A stretch of DNA of 7,123 nt from Bacteroidales bacterium (GTDB lineage Bacteria; Bacteroidota; Bacteroidia; Bacteroidales; JAOZQN01). How positions within the stretch are numbered: position 1 is the stretch's first letter; each line of letters opens with the position of its first letter. Of the stretch, positions 1-5,766 are shown one piece after another. The translations under genes and the position numbers were made by a program. Under the pieces are notes generated by a model. The model searched no databases and had not been told where the DNA came from. It was given only the letters and a program-made list of their open reading frames with translations. The stretch spans positions 1-7,123 of the forward strand of contig JAOZTW010000060.1 in the NCBI GenBank assembly GCA_029938985.1, in the 5' to 3' direction.

Positions 1-453
1 ACGCTAATTAAGTGTTATTTATAAAAACTTAATATATTGATTATCTGGGAGTTATATTTTCAATAGAAAACTACAACTATCTAATAATATGGTAAATATG
101 AAGGCAAAAACTTTAGTATATAATAATAAGGAATGATACAATTATTCAATGGTGCAATGATACAATTATGTAATTACAAACCAATAGATTAAAGAAATTA
201 CAATGTGTAAAACTTTTGTATGGGTACTTATATAGTGGTTTGTAAATAAACATGAATAGTATAAAATATTTACAAAATTTTATAAGTCATTTTTCATTTA
301 TCGGTTAACACTTTTCATTATTTAAAAATCCTTTATAAATGATTAAAAAATATATTTTAAATTAAGATTTTATCATTTAAAAATTTTAAACCCAAAAATT
401 AATAAACAATATTTTAAGACTTATTAAAAAATAAAAAAATAAAATAAAAAACA
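1..453. other. Gene-free AT-rich stretch upstream of the TerB-like gene
   Basis: No reading frame of useful length crosses this stretch on either strand. Stop codons are frequent in all frames, and no gene runs off the left edge. The recognisable content is the repeat arm at 127-230, annotated separately. The 223 bp between that arm and the ATG at 454 are an extremely AT-rich leader in which I could not find a TAnnTTTG -7 box. A 15-codon frame at 89-136 ends inside the repeat arm and looks accidental. Positions 1-126 show nothing I can name. Confidence 0.7.
127..230 (-). repeat. Left arm of a long inverted repeat (partner 1730-1850)
   Basis: Read on the plus strand, this arm matches the reverse complement of 1730-1850. 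It starts with five 8-bp units, each ending in AAT (127-166, for example GATACAAT at 135-142 and 159-166). It continues with about 64 bp of unique sequence (167-230) that is close to 88% identical to the other arm by hand alignment, including the shared block CCAATAGATTAAAGAAAT. The partner has seven 8-bp units, so the arms differ mainly in unit number. The pair encloses the TerB-like gene. The arm could be one copy of a dispersed Bacteroidota intergenic repeat or MITE-like element. I see no convincing target-site duplication. Confidence 0.85.
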
Positions 454-1410
454 ATGGAAATTTTTAAAGTAATTATTAAATATATAGCTTTTGGAGCAGT
501 TGGTATAACTTTATTTGAAGCATATCTATCAGTTAATAAATTATGGAAACGTAAGCATGAAAAAGTTGTAGCCGAAAGTATTTCTATTTCAGCAGTTTTT
601 ATAGGACTTTTTTCAGGTCTTTTCTATTCTGTTGATTTGTTGCTAAATAGAGCTTGGCCTTCGTTAGTTGATCAAATAGTTTGGCTATTATTTGCGGCCT
701 TCCAACTATTTGTAGCTATTGGTTTTTTTGTTGTAGGCGGAAGAAATACCAACATTTTCAAACTCATAATAAAAGCTTTTAAGCAAGATAAAAAAGAAGT
801 AGGCGATTTGGCCAAAGCTTTTTTACGACCATCGGGAGCCAAATATATTATTGAAATTTTAACTTATCTCGCTACAATTGACGAACAATTAGACAAAGTA
901 GAAAAAGAATATATTGAGAAATTTGCTAAGGATTGGAAAATAACCATTGATTGGAATAAAGTTATTGCACAATTAGATAGAGCCAAAATTTCAAATTTAA
1001 GCGATATGCGTAAATTAATGAATAAATATTTAGACACTTATCCTCCCAAAGAACAAGTGTCTCAATTAATGACTGTTATGTACGAATTAGCAAAACTTGA
1101 TGATGATTTTTCGGAAAACGAACAGTTAATTTTAGACGAGCTTGATGGTTTAAAAAGAAATTATTTTAATGAAGGAGAAGAAGCAAGTTTTTTCTATATT
1201 TCATTAGTACCTCAAGATGAAGCTGAAGAAGTTTCAATAATAGAATTATATCCAAAATTAGAAAAAAGGAAACAACCATCTGGTCACCTTATTTTCTTAG
1301 ATGGACCATATTACTCATCAAAATATGCAATTACAATGAGTGAAAAATATCGTAATATAAAACTATACTGTGCTGTGATTGAGGATAAATACAACAAAGA
1401 GGTATTATAA
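454..1410 (+). CDS. Membrane protein with TerB-like acidic helical domain
   Basis: This encodes a 318-residue protein. The N-terminal third is membrane-embedded, with hydrophobic segments at about residues 6-27, 42-64 and 73-95. A basic linker follows, then a helical cytoplasmic domain at about 126-235. That domain has two acidic segments in TerB fashion: TIDEQLDKVEKEYIEKF at 141-157 and AKLDDDFSENEQ at 213-224. This spacing of a residue-rich 'D-x-x-x-(S/D)xxE' pattern at the start of helices is what TerB (tellurite resistance) and related DnaJ-associated proteins show, where acidic side chains bind metal. Residues 245-318 form a mixed tail I do not recognise. The ATG at 454 follows an A-rich leader typical of this group. 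The gene stands alone between the arms of an inverted repeat and is followed after 2 bp by a large hairpin. No other ter gene is present, so a tellurite role is not supported. Function is unknown; stress or envelope signalling is only a guess. Confidence 0.85.
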   Translation: MEIFKVIIKYIAFGAVGITLFEAYLSVNKLWKRKHEKVVAESISISAVFIGLFSGLFYSVDLLLNRAWPSLVDQIVWLLFAAFQLFVAIGFFVVGGRNTNIFKLIIKAFKQDKKEVGDLAKAFLRPSGAKYIIEILTYLATIDEQLDKVEKEYIEKFAKDWKITIDWNKVIAQLDRAKISNLSDMRKLMNKYLDTYPPKEQVSQLMTVMYELAKLDDDFSENEQLILDELDGLKRNYFNEGEEASFFYISLVPQDEAEEVSIIELYPKLEKRKQPSGHLIFLDGPYYSSKYAITMSEKYRNIKLYCAVIEDKYNKEVL

Positions 1411-1412
1411 TT

Positions 1413-1519
1413 TTTTATGGTTTACAGTCAAATATTGTGATAAATAATTGTATTTTATTTAAAATAAATAAATTAGATTTAAGTAAAGACATCACAATAT
1501 TTGACTGTAAACCGTAAAA
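1413..1519 (+). terminator. Large perfect hairpin directly after the TerB-like gene
   Basis: Positions 1419-1441 are the exact reverse complement of 1491-1513 (23 bp without mismatch). The stem extends outward by one T-G wobble (1418/1514) and five A-T pairs (1413-1417/1515-1519), giving about 29 pairs around a 49-nt AT-rich loop. It begins 2 bp after the stop codon at 1408-1410. The location fits a 3' end or terminator of the upstream mRNA. The stem and loop are much larger than an ordinary intrinsic terminator, so a MITE-like insertion with terminal inverted repeats is a good alternative. The inverted repeat is certain; its function is inferred. Confidence 0.6.
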
Positions 1520-1691
1520 TTTTACTTCGGGTTTGTTAAAAAACAACTTACAGATTTGTCTTCATTATTTTATACTTTTTCTGTTTTAAAAAAAGATAAA
1601 TAATTCATTATCAATAATTTTTTAAGTTGTAAAAGAATAAACTAATCTATACAAATCAGAAACTTAATATTCAACAATCCCTTATGAAAAT

Positions 1692-1705
1692 TTAACAATT
1701 GTTAA
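1692..1705. promoter_or_regulatory. 14-bp perfect palindrome, possible operator
   Basis: TTAACAATTGTTAA reads the same on both strands. It lies 157 bp upstream of the arginine decarboxylase start and 24 bp before the repeat arm. A related dyad, AATTGTT-TTT-AACAATT, occurs at 6904-6920 in another intergenic region. In DNA this AT-rich, such palindromes arise by chance fairly often, so a binding site is only a possibility. Confidence 0.25.
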
Positions 1706-1729
1706 TTTCAATATACTGAATATTGCAAT

Positions 1730-1850
1730 TAAGTACTCATACAAAAGTTTTTACACATTTGTATTTCTTTAATCTATTGGTTTATAATCACATAATTGTA
1801 TCATTGAACCATTGTATCATTGTATCATTGAACCATTGTATCATTCCTTA
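1730..1850 (+). repeat. Right arm of the long inverted repeat, with expanded 8-bp array
   Basis: This is the inverted partner of 127-230. The inner part, 1730-1794, is the unique portion (begins TAAGTACTCATACAAAAG). The outer part, 1795-1850, is seven exact 8-bp steps: ATTGTATC, ATTGAACC, ATTGTATC, ATTGTATC, ATTGAACC, ATTGTATC, ATTCCTTA. The left arm has only five such units, so the array has gained or lost units since the copies diverged. The array ends 11 bp before the ATG of the arginine decarboxylase gene. The repeat therefore forms part of the leader or promoter region of that operon. Confidence 0.85.
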
Positions 1851-1861
1851 CATTAATATTT

Positions 1862-3268
1862 ATGAAAACAACCTATTTTGATTTAGTTGAGCAAACATAT
1901 TATTTTCCACAAAGTGGTTTTGATTTAAAAAATGATTATTTAACTTTTAATGGTATTTCTATAAAATATTTAATAGAAAAATATTCTACACCTTTCAAAA
2001 TAGTTTACCTACCAAGTATTGAAGATAAAATAAAAAAGGTTAGAAATTTATTTAAAAAAGCTTTTAAACAAGAGTCTTACAATGCAAATTATAATTTTTG
2101 TTACTGTACAAAATGTTGCCATTTTAAACATGTTGTAAATGCGGCTTTAAAACAAAAAGTAAACTTAGAAACCTCATCGTCTTTTGATATTGACCTAATT
2201 AGAAATTTGTATGCTACAAAAAAAATATCTAAAGACATATATTTGATTCATAACGCTTATAAAACAGATAATTATATATTGAAAATTATTGAACTTCAAA
2301 AAGAAGGTTTTTATAATTCAATTATTATTTTGGATAGTAAAAAGGAATTAAAAAGATGTTTAGAAAAAGCTGGTAATCATAAACTTAAAATAGGACTACG
2401 CATGGCAGTAAACGAAGCTCCTCATGCAACCTATCATATTTCAAGGTTTGGAATTAGACAGAACGAACTACTTGATTTTTACAATAATGAAATTAAAAAT
2501 AATGAAAATGTAGAGCTAAAACAACTTCATTTTTTTGTAGATACTGGAATAAAAGATAATTTTTATTATTGGAATGAATTTCAAAAAGCTCTTTCTTTAT
2601 ATATAGATTTAAAAAAAAATTGTGATACATTGAGTCAATTTAATATTGGAGGTGGATTTCCTATAAGAAACCATTTAGGATTTAATTATGATTATGAGCA
2701 TATTATAAAAAAAATAGTTAGTAATATAAAACTTGAATGTTCTAATAATAATATTTCGGAACCTGATATTTTTACAGAATTTGGCAAATATACTGTTGGC
2801 GAAAGTGGAGCAAATATCTTTAAGGTGTTGGAACAAAAAAAACAAAATGAAAATGAGTTATGGTATCTGATTGACAATAGTTTAATAAACACAATACCAG
2901 ACTCATGGTCTATACATGAAAAATTTATTTTACTACCCATTAACAAATGGAACAACCAATATACAGTGGTTAATATTGGAGGTATAAGTTGCGATAATTC
3001 AGATTATTATAACTCCGAAGACTTAAATCAACAAATTTTACTACCTACTTTTTCGGATACAAATGAAGAACCTCTATATATTGGCTTTTTCCATACTGGT
3101 GCTTACCAAGATGCAATAAGTGGATACGGGGGTATAAAACACTGTTTGATACCGTCTCCAAAACTAATAATTATTGATAGAGACGAAAAAGGGAATTTTG
3201 TAGATTACCTATACCGTGAAGAACAAACAGTTAAAGAAATGTTTAATATTTTAGGATATAATAAATAA
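1862..3268 (+). CDS. speA: Arginine decarboxylase, PLP-dependent, short Bacteroidota form
   Basis: Converts L-arginine to agmatine and CO2, the first step from arginine to putrescine; cytoplasmic. The 468-residue protein has the alanine-racemase-type TIM barrel followed by a beta domain (fold type III). YCTKCCHFKHVV (81-92) aligns with the Y-P-x-K-x-N-Q segment of biosynthetic arginine decarboxylases, making K84 the probable PLP lysine. GGGFP at 263-267 is the phosphate-binding glycine loop. TEFGKYTVGESG (305-316) matches the conserved barrel segment that contacts PLP. SCDNSD (376-381) supplies the C-terminal catalytic cysteine and aspartate, and GAYQD (413-417) is the tyrosine motif near PLP. 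It is much shorter than the roughly 650-residue E. coli SpeA because the inserted helical domain is absent. Cysteines 80, 82, 85 and 86 crowd the PLP lysine. It leads a four-gene operon; agmatinase starts 3 bp after its stop. Arginine rather than another diamino acid is inferred from the family and the agmatinase neighbour. Confidence 0.92.
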   Translation: MKTTYFDLVEQTYYFPQSGFDLKNDYLTFNGISIKYLIEKYSTPFKIVYLPSIEDKIKKVRNLFKKAFKQESYNANYNFCYCTKCCHFKHVVNAALKQKVNLETSSSFDIDLIRNLYATKKISKDIYLIHNAYKTDNYILKIIELQKEGFYNSIIILDSKKELKRCLEKAGNHKLKIGLRMAVNEAPHATYHISRFGIRQNELLDFYNNEIKNNENVELKQLHFFVDTGIKDNFYYWNEFQKALSLYIDLKKNCDTLSQFNIGGGFPIRNHLGFNYDYEHIIKKIVSNIKLECSNNNISEPDIFTEFGKYTVGESGANIFKVLEQKKQNENELWYLIDNSLINTIPDSWSIHEKFILLPINKWNNQYTVVNIGGISCDNSDYYNSEDLNQQILLPTFSDTNEEPLYIGFFHTGAYQDAISGYGGIKHCLIPSPKLIIIDRDEKGNFVDYLYREEQTVKEMFNILGYNK

Positions 3269-3271
3269 TTT

Positions 3272-4126
3272 ATGAAAAAATTTGCAGGAATAGAACAAAA
3301 ATATGCAGAATATTCAACATCAGCAATTCTATTACAATCAATTCCTTACGATGGCACAAGTACATGGGGCAAAGGTGCAGATTTAGCTTTTGATGCTTTT
3401 ATTGAGGCTTCTGAAAATATGGAATTATATGATATTGAGACAAATACAGAAGTTTATAAAAAAGGTATTCATGTTTTACCTTTTATTTTAGAAAACTCCT
3501 CTCCAGAGTTAGTTTTTAATACTGTTTATAACAAAACAAAAGAATTATTAAAAACTAATAAATTTTTAACGTTTTTTGGAGGAGAACATTCAATAAGTAT
3601 AGGTATTATAAAAGCTTTTTACGAAAAATTTAATGATATTACCATTTTACAACTTGATGCTCATGCGGATTTACGAGAAAATTATCTTGGCTCTAAATAC
3701 AATCATGCCTGTGCTTTGCATGATGCAAGTAAACACACAAATTTAATTCAGTTGGGTATTAGAAGTATGGATATTAGCGAAAATCAATTTTTGAATAAAA
3801 ATAAGTGCTTCTTCGCTCATCAAATGTATGATAACAACGATTGGATTGAAAAATCTATTGATTTAATGACAGAAAATGTTTACATAACAATTGATTTAGA
3901 TTTTTTTGACCCTTCAATTATGCCTTCTACTGGAACTCCCGAACCAGGTGGTATTGATTGGAATACAACATTAAATTATTTAAATAAAGTATTTGAAAAA
4001 AGAAATATAAAAGGTTTTGATATTGTAGAACTTTCACCCATAAAAAATTATAAAGCACCCAATTTTCTTGTTTCAAAACTATATTATAAATTATTATCAT
4101 ATAAATATAAATATAATGAAAAATAA
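3272..4126 (+). CDS. speB: Agmatinase (ureohydrolase family)
   Basis: Hydrolyses agmatine to putrescine and urea in the cytoplasm, the step after the preceding decarboxylase. All dimanganese ligands of the arginase/agmatinase family are visible: GGEH at 103-106 (H106), DAHAD at 129-133 (D129, H131, D133), and the D-x-D-x-x-D-P motif at 208-214 (D208, D210). H145 in YNHAC corresponds to the conserved active-site histidine. E224 in GTPEPGG corresponds to the glutamate that contacts the guanidinium group. At 284 residues it is a usual length for the family. It starts 3 bp after the decarboxylase stop, so translational coupling is likely. Its last 11 bp overlap the start of the next gene. Arginase or formimidoylglutamase are alternatives from sequence alone, but the neighbouring arginine decarboxylase makes agmatinase much the best choice. 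Confidence 0.92.
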   Translation: MKKFAGIEQKYAEYSTSAILLQSIPYDGTSTWGKGADLAFDAFIEASENMELYDIETNTEVYKKGIHVLPFILENSSPELVFNTVYNKTKELLKTNKFLTFFGGEHSISIGIIKAFYEKFNDITILQLDAHADLRENYLGSKYNHACALHDASKHTNLIQLGIRSMDISENQFLNKNKCFFAHQMYDNNDWIEKSIDLMTENVYITIDLDFFDPSIMPSTGTPEPGGIDWNTTLNYLNKVFEKRNIKGFDIVELSPIKNYKAPNFLVSKLYYKLLSYKYKYNEK

Positions 4127-5093
4127 AGGTAAAATAAGCAATTTTATTGTTGAACATTATAAACATTTTAACTCTGCAAGTTTAATTGATGCAGCAGTTG
4201 AATACGAAAAGCAATTAGAGCAAGGTAACAAAATGATGATAACTCTTGCAGGAGCAATGAGTACAGCCGAATTAGGAAAATCACTTTCTGAAATTATTAG
4301 ACAAGATAAAGTTCAAATAATTTCGTGTACAGGAGCTAATTTAGAAGAAGATATAATGAATCTCGTTGCCCACACTCATTATAAACGAGTGCCAGAATAT
4401 AGAAATCTATCAACAGAACAGGAACAACAATTATTAGAGAAAGGATTAAATAGAGTTACAGATACATGTATTCCAGAAGAAGAAGCTTTTAGAAGACTTC
4501 AAAAACATGTTTTTAAAATATGGAAAAATGCTGAAAATAATGGAGAACGTTTTTTTCCTCACGAATTTATGTACAAACTACTTCTTTCGGGAGTTCTGGA
4601 GCAATACTATGAAATAGACCCAAAAAATAGCTGGATGTTGACAGCAGCTAAGAAAAATTTGCCAATAATTGTACCTGGTTGGGAGGATTCTACTATGGGT
4701 AATATTTTTGCATCTTATTGTCTAAAAGGCGAATTAAAACCTTCGACAATGAAATCGGGAATAGAATATATGTGCTGGCTTGCAAGCTGGTACACAAAAA
4801 ACACTAAAGCAAACGGTGTTGGTTTTTTTCAAATAGGAGGTGGTATTGCTGGCGATTTTCCAATTTGTGTTGTTCCAATGCTTTATCAAGATATGGAAAA
4901 AGATGACACTCGTTTGTGGACATATTTTTGTCAAATTTCAGACTCCACCACAAGTTACGGTTCTTACTCTGGTGCAGTGCCTAACGAAAAAATTACTTGG
5001 GGAAAATTAGATGCCAACACTCCAAAATTTATCATAGAATCAGATGCAACAATTGTTGCCCCACTAATTTTCGCTTATTTATTAAACTGGTAA
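4116..5093 (+). CDS. Deoxyhypusine-synthase-like aminobutyltransferase, probable homospermidine-type synthase
   Basis: This is a 325-residue member of the deoxyhypusine synthase family: NAD-dependent enzymes that move an aminobutyl group from a polyamine onto an amine. TGANLEED at 72-79 matches the NAD-binding TAGGVEED region, and GGG at 241-243 and SGAVPNE at 285-291 are the active-site loops. K297 in TWGK matches the catalytic lysine (K329 in human), with W295 and E291 also kept. In contrast, the spermidine-site residues I align with human D243, H288 and D316 are N196, D247/F248 and Y284. No histidine occurs anywhere in residues 235-325. Bacteria have no eIF5A, so a free polyamine acceptor is likely; with putrescine made by the two genes upstream, homospermidine is the best-supported product. 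The ATG at 4116 was chosen over 4068 because the family-like sequence starts there and the earlier start would overlap agmatinase by 59 bp. The 11-bp overlap indicates coupling. Confidence 0.88.
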   Translation: MKNKGKISNFIVEHYKHFNSASLIDAAVEYEKQLEQGNKMMITLAGAMSTAELGKSLSEIIRQDKVQIISCTGANLEEDIMNLVAHTHYKRVPEYRNLSTEQEQQLLEKGLNRVTDTCIPEEEAFRRLQKHVFKIWKNAENNGERFFPHEFMYKLLLSGVLEQYYEIDPKNSWMLTAAKKNLPIIVPGWEDSTMGNIFASYCLKGELKPSTMKSGIEYMCWLASWYTKNTKANGVGFFQIGGGIAGDFPICVVPMLYQDMEKDDTRLWTYFCQISDSTTSYGSYSGAVPNEKITWGKLDANTPKFIIESDATIVAPLIFAYLLNW

Positions 5094-5101
5094 AAAAAAT
5101 T

Positions 5102-5524
5102 ATGAATATTATGAAAATTGAATTTTATAGTTTAGAAAAACGAAATAACCTAAAATATGCTGTAATAATATCAGAAGATAAAGATGGTTTTGTTTTAGTT
5201 AAGCATTCAAAAAGAGATACTTGGGAAATAGCAGGAGGACATATTGAAATTGGAGAATCTCCATTTGAAGCAGGCGATAGAGAACTAAAAGAAGAAACTG
5301 CTGCGGTTGATTACTCAATTGAAGAAATTTGTGATTATTCTGTTACAATAAATGAAACTGTAACTTTTGCAAGACTTTTTTATGCCAAAATAAAAAGTTA
5401 TGGTCAACTAAATTCGGAGATAGAAAAAGCACAATCTTTTAAAGAATTACCAAAAAACCTCACATATCCAACAATCCATCCTGTTCTATTACAAGAAGTT
5501 ATAAGAAGAGTGCGAGATAGATAA
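5102..5524 (+). CDS. Nudix hydrolase
   Basis: A small Nudix protein of 140 residues (137 if it starts at the second ATG, 5111). Nudix enzymes cleave a nucleoside diphosphate linked to another group, using Mg2+ held by the Nudix box. Numbering from MKIEF, the box spans residues 43-65: G43, E49, R57-E58-L59, E61-E62, the GX5EX7REUXEE pattern. The normally conserved glycine of EEXGU is alanine (A64), a mild departure; all metal-binding glutamates are present. The segment KHSKRDTWEIAGGH resembles oxidised-nucleotide or general dNTP-type Nudix proteins, but the substrate cannot be read from the sequence. The gene starts 8 bp after the preceding stop, so it is probably co-transcribed with the polyamine genes. 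Whether it has a role in that pathway is unclear. An A-rich run before 5102 favours that start; MKIEF is an equally natural beginning. Confidence 0.9.
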   Translation: MNIMKIEFYSLEKRNNLKYAVIISEDKDGFVLVKHSKRDTWEIAGGHIEIGESPFEAGDRELKEETAAVDYSIEEICDYSVTINETVTFARLFYAKIKSYGQLNSEIEKAQSFKELPKNLTYPTIHPVLLQEVIRRVRDR

Positions 5525-5525
5525 T

Positions 5526-5653
5526 TTGGCGTTTTTCATAAGTGTAAAGCACAAGACATTTTTATTTTTTAAATACCGCAGTTTACTTATTGTAAATGAG
5601 GATTTTAAAATAATCAAAATAACGCAGTAATTTGCATTTATGAAAAATGCCAA
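5526..5653 (+). repeat. Large imperfect palindrome after the Nudix gene; structured RNA or MITE-like element
   Basis: Positions 5526-5548 pair with 5631-5653 over 23 positions. The DNA arms differ from exact complementarity at three places, and each of these (5531, 5542, 5545) is a G-T pair. As plus-strand RNA the stem is therefore unbroken with three G-U wobbles; as minus-strand RNA the same positions would be A-C mismatches. The 82-nt interior holds a small hairpin, TTTAC/GTAAA at 5582-5596. The right arm can alternatively fold on itself (GCATTT 5634-5639 with AAATGC 5645-5650). The element starts 1 bp after the Nudix stop codon. It may be the 3' end of the operon mRNA, a structured RNA, or a small transposon-derived element. 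TAAT flanks it on both sides (5522-5525 and 5654-5657), but in such AT-rich DNA this is weak evidence of insertion. Confidence 0.6.
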
Positions 5654-5723
5654 TAATTTTTAACTTAAAATTCTTAAATTTTATTAGTTTTTATAAAAAG
5701 ATTAAAAAATTAAAAAATTTTTA

Positions 5724-5731
5724 TAATTTTG
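5724..5731 (+). promoter_or_regulatory. Bacteroidota-type -7 promoter box (TAATTTTG)
   Basis: TAATTTTG fits the TAnnTTTG -7 consensus used by the Bacteroidota primary sigma factor and is followed by C, as is common. Transcription would start near 5736-5738. This leaves about 11 nt before the ATG at 5749 or about 29 nt before the ATG at 5767, and rules out the ATG at 5647 for this transcript. No TTG-type -33 element is seen at the expected distance, which lowers confidence. Confidence 0.5.
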
Positions 5732-5766
5732 CAATCCAATTATATAAAATGTTTATAAAATTAAAA

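Larger units (their letters stand above)
1411..1861. other. Gene-free intergenic stretch holding a hairpin, a palindrome and a repeat arm
   Basis: This 451-bp gap separates the TerB-like gene from the polyamine operon. From left to right it contains the large hairpin at 1413-1519, a small 5-bp stem (TTGTT/AACAA, 1533-1546), the 14-bp palindrome at 1692-1705, and the right inverted-repeat arm at 1730-1850. The promoter of the downstream operon must lie here or in the arm, but I found no exact TAnnTTTG box. No open frame of note is present. Confidence 0.7.

Noticed and set aside
89..136. 15-codon open frame MVNMKAKTLVYNNKE ending in the left repeat arm
   Set aside because: Too short, with no supporting context. 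Such frames are common by chance, although it does show how the repeat could truncate a frame.
454..1410. Tellurite-resistance label for the TerB-like protein
   Set aside because: Only a TerB-like helical domain is visible. No terC, terD or other ter gene is present and most TerB-domain proteins are unrelated to tellurite.
1533..1573. Interleaved short complementary segments (ACAACTTA with TAAGTTGT near 1622; GATTTGT with ACAAATC near 1650) resembling a pseudoknot or riboswitch
   Set aside because: Only 7-8 bp matches in very AT-rich DNA, with no conserved riboswitch core recognised.
1795..1850. Regular short repeats that could suggest a CRISPR array
   Set aside because: Units are contiguous 8-mers with no unique spacers, and no cas gene is nearby.
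2692..2955. Minus-strand open frame of 87 codons
   Set aside because: It lies wholly inside the arginine decarboxylase gene, opposite well-conserved motifs, and has a low-complexity, cysteine/serine-rich product with no recognisable features.
4068..4115. Upstream in-frame ATG that would lengthen the deoxyhypusine-synthase-like protein by 16 residues
   Set aside because: It overlaps the agmatinase gene by 59 bp and adds an N/I/Y-rich tract read out of frame from agmatinase codons. The ATG at 4116 gives a natural beginning.
3927..4166. Minus-strand open frame of 79 codons
   Set aside because: It is antisense to the agmatinase end and the next gene's start. Its product is a tyrosine/isoleucine-rich translation of AT-rich DNA.
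4734..4934. Minus-strand open frame of 66 codons
   Set aside because: It is antisense to the conserved core of the deoxyhypusine-synthase-like gene and has no independent support.
4997..5101. Upstream in-frame ATG that would lengthen the Nudix protein by 35 residues
   Set aside because: The added part is the out-of-frame reading of the conserved C-terminus of the preceding gene.
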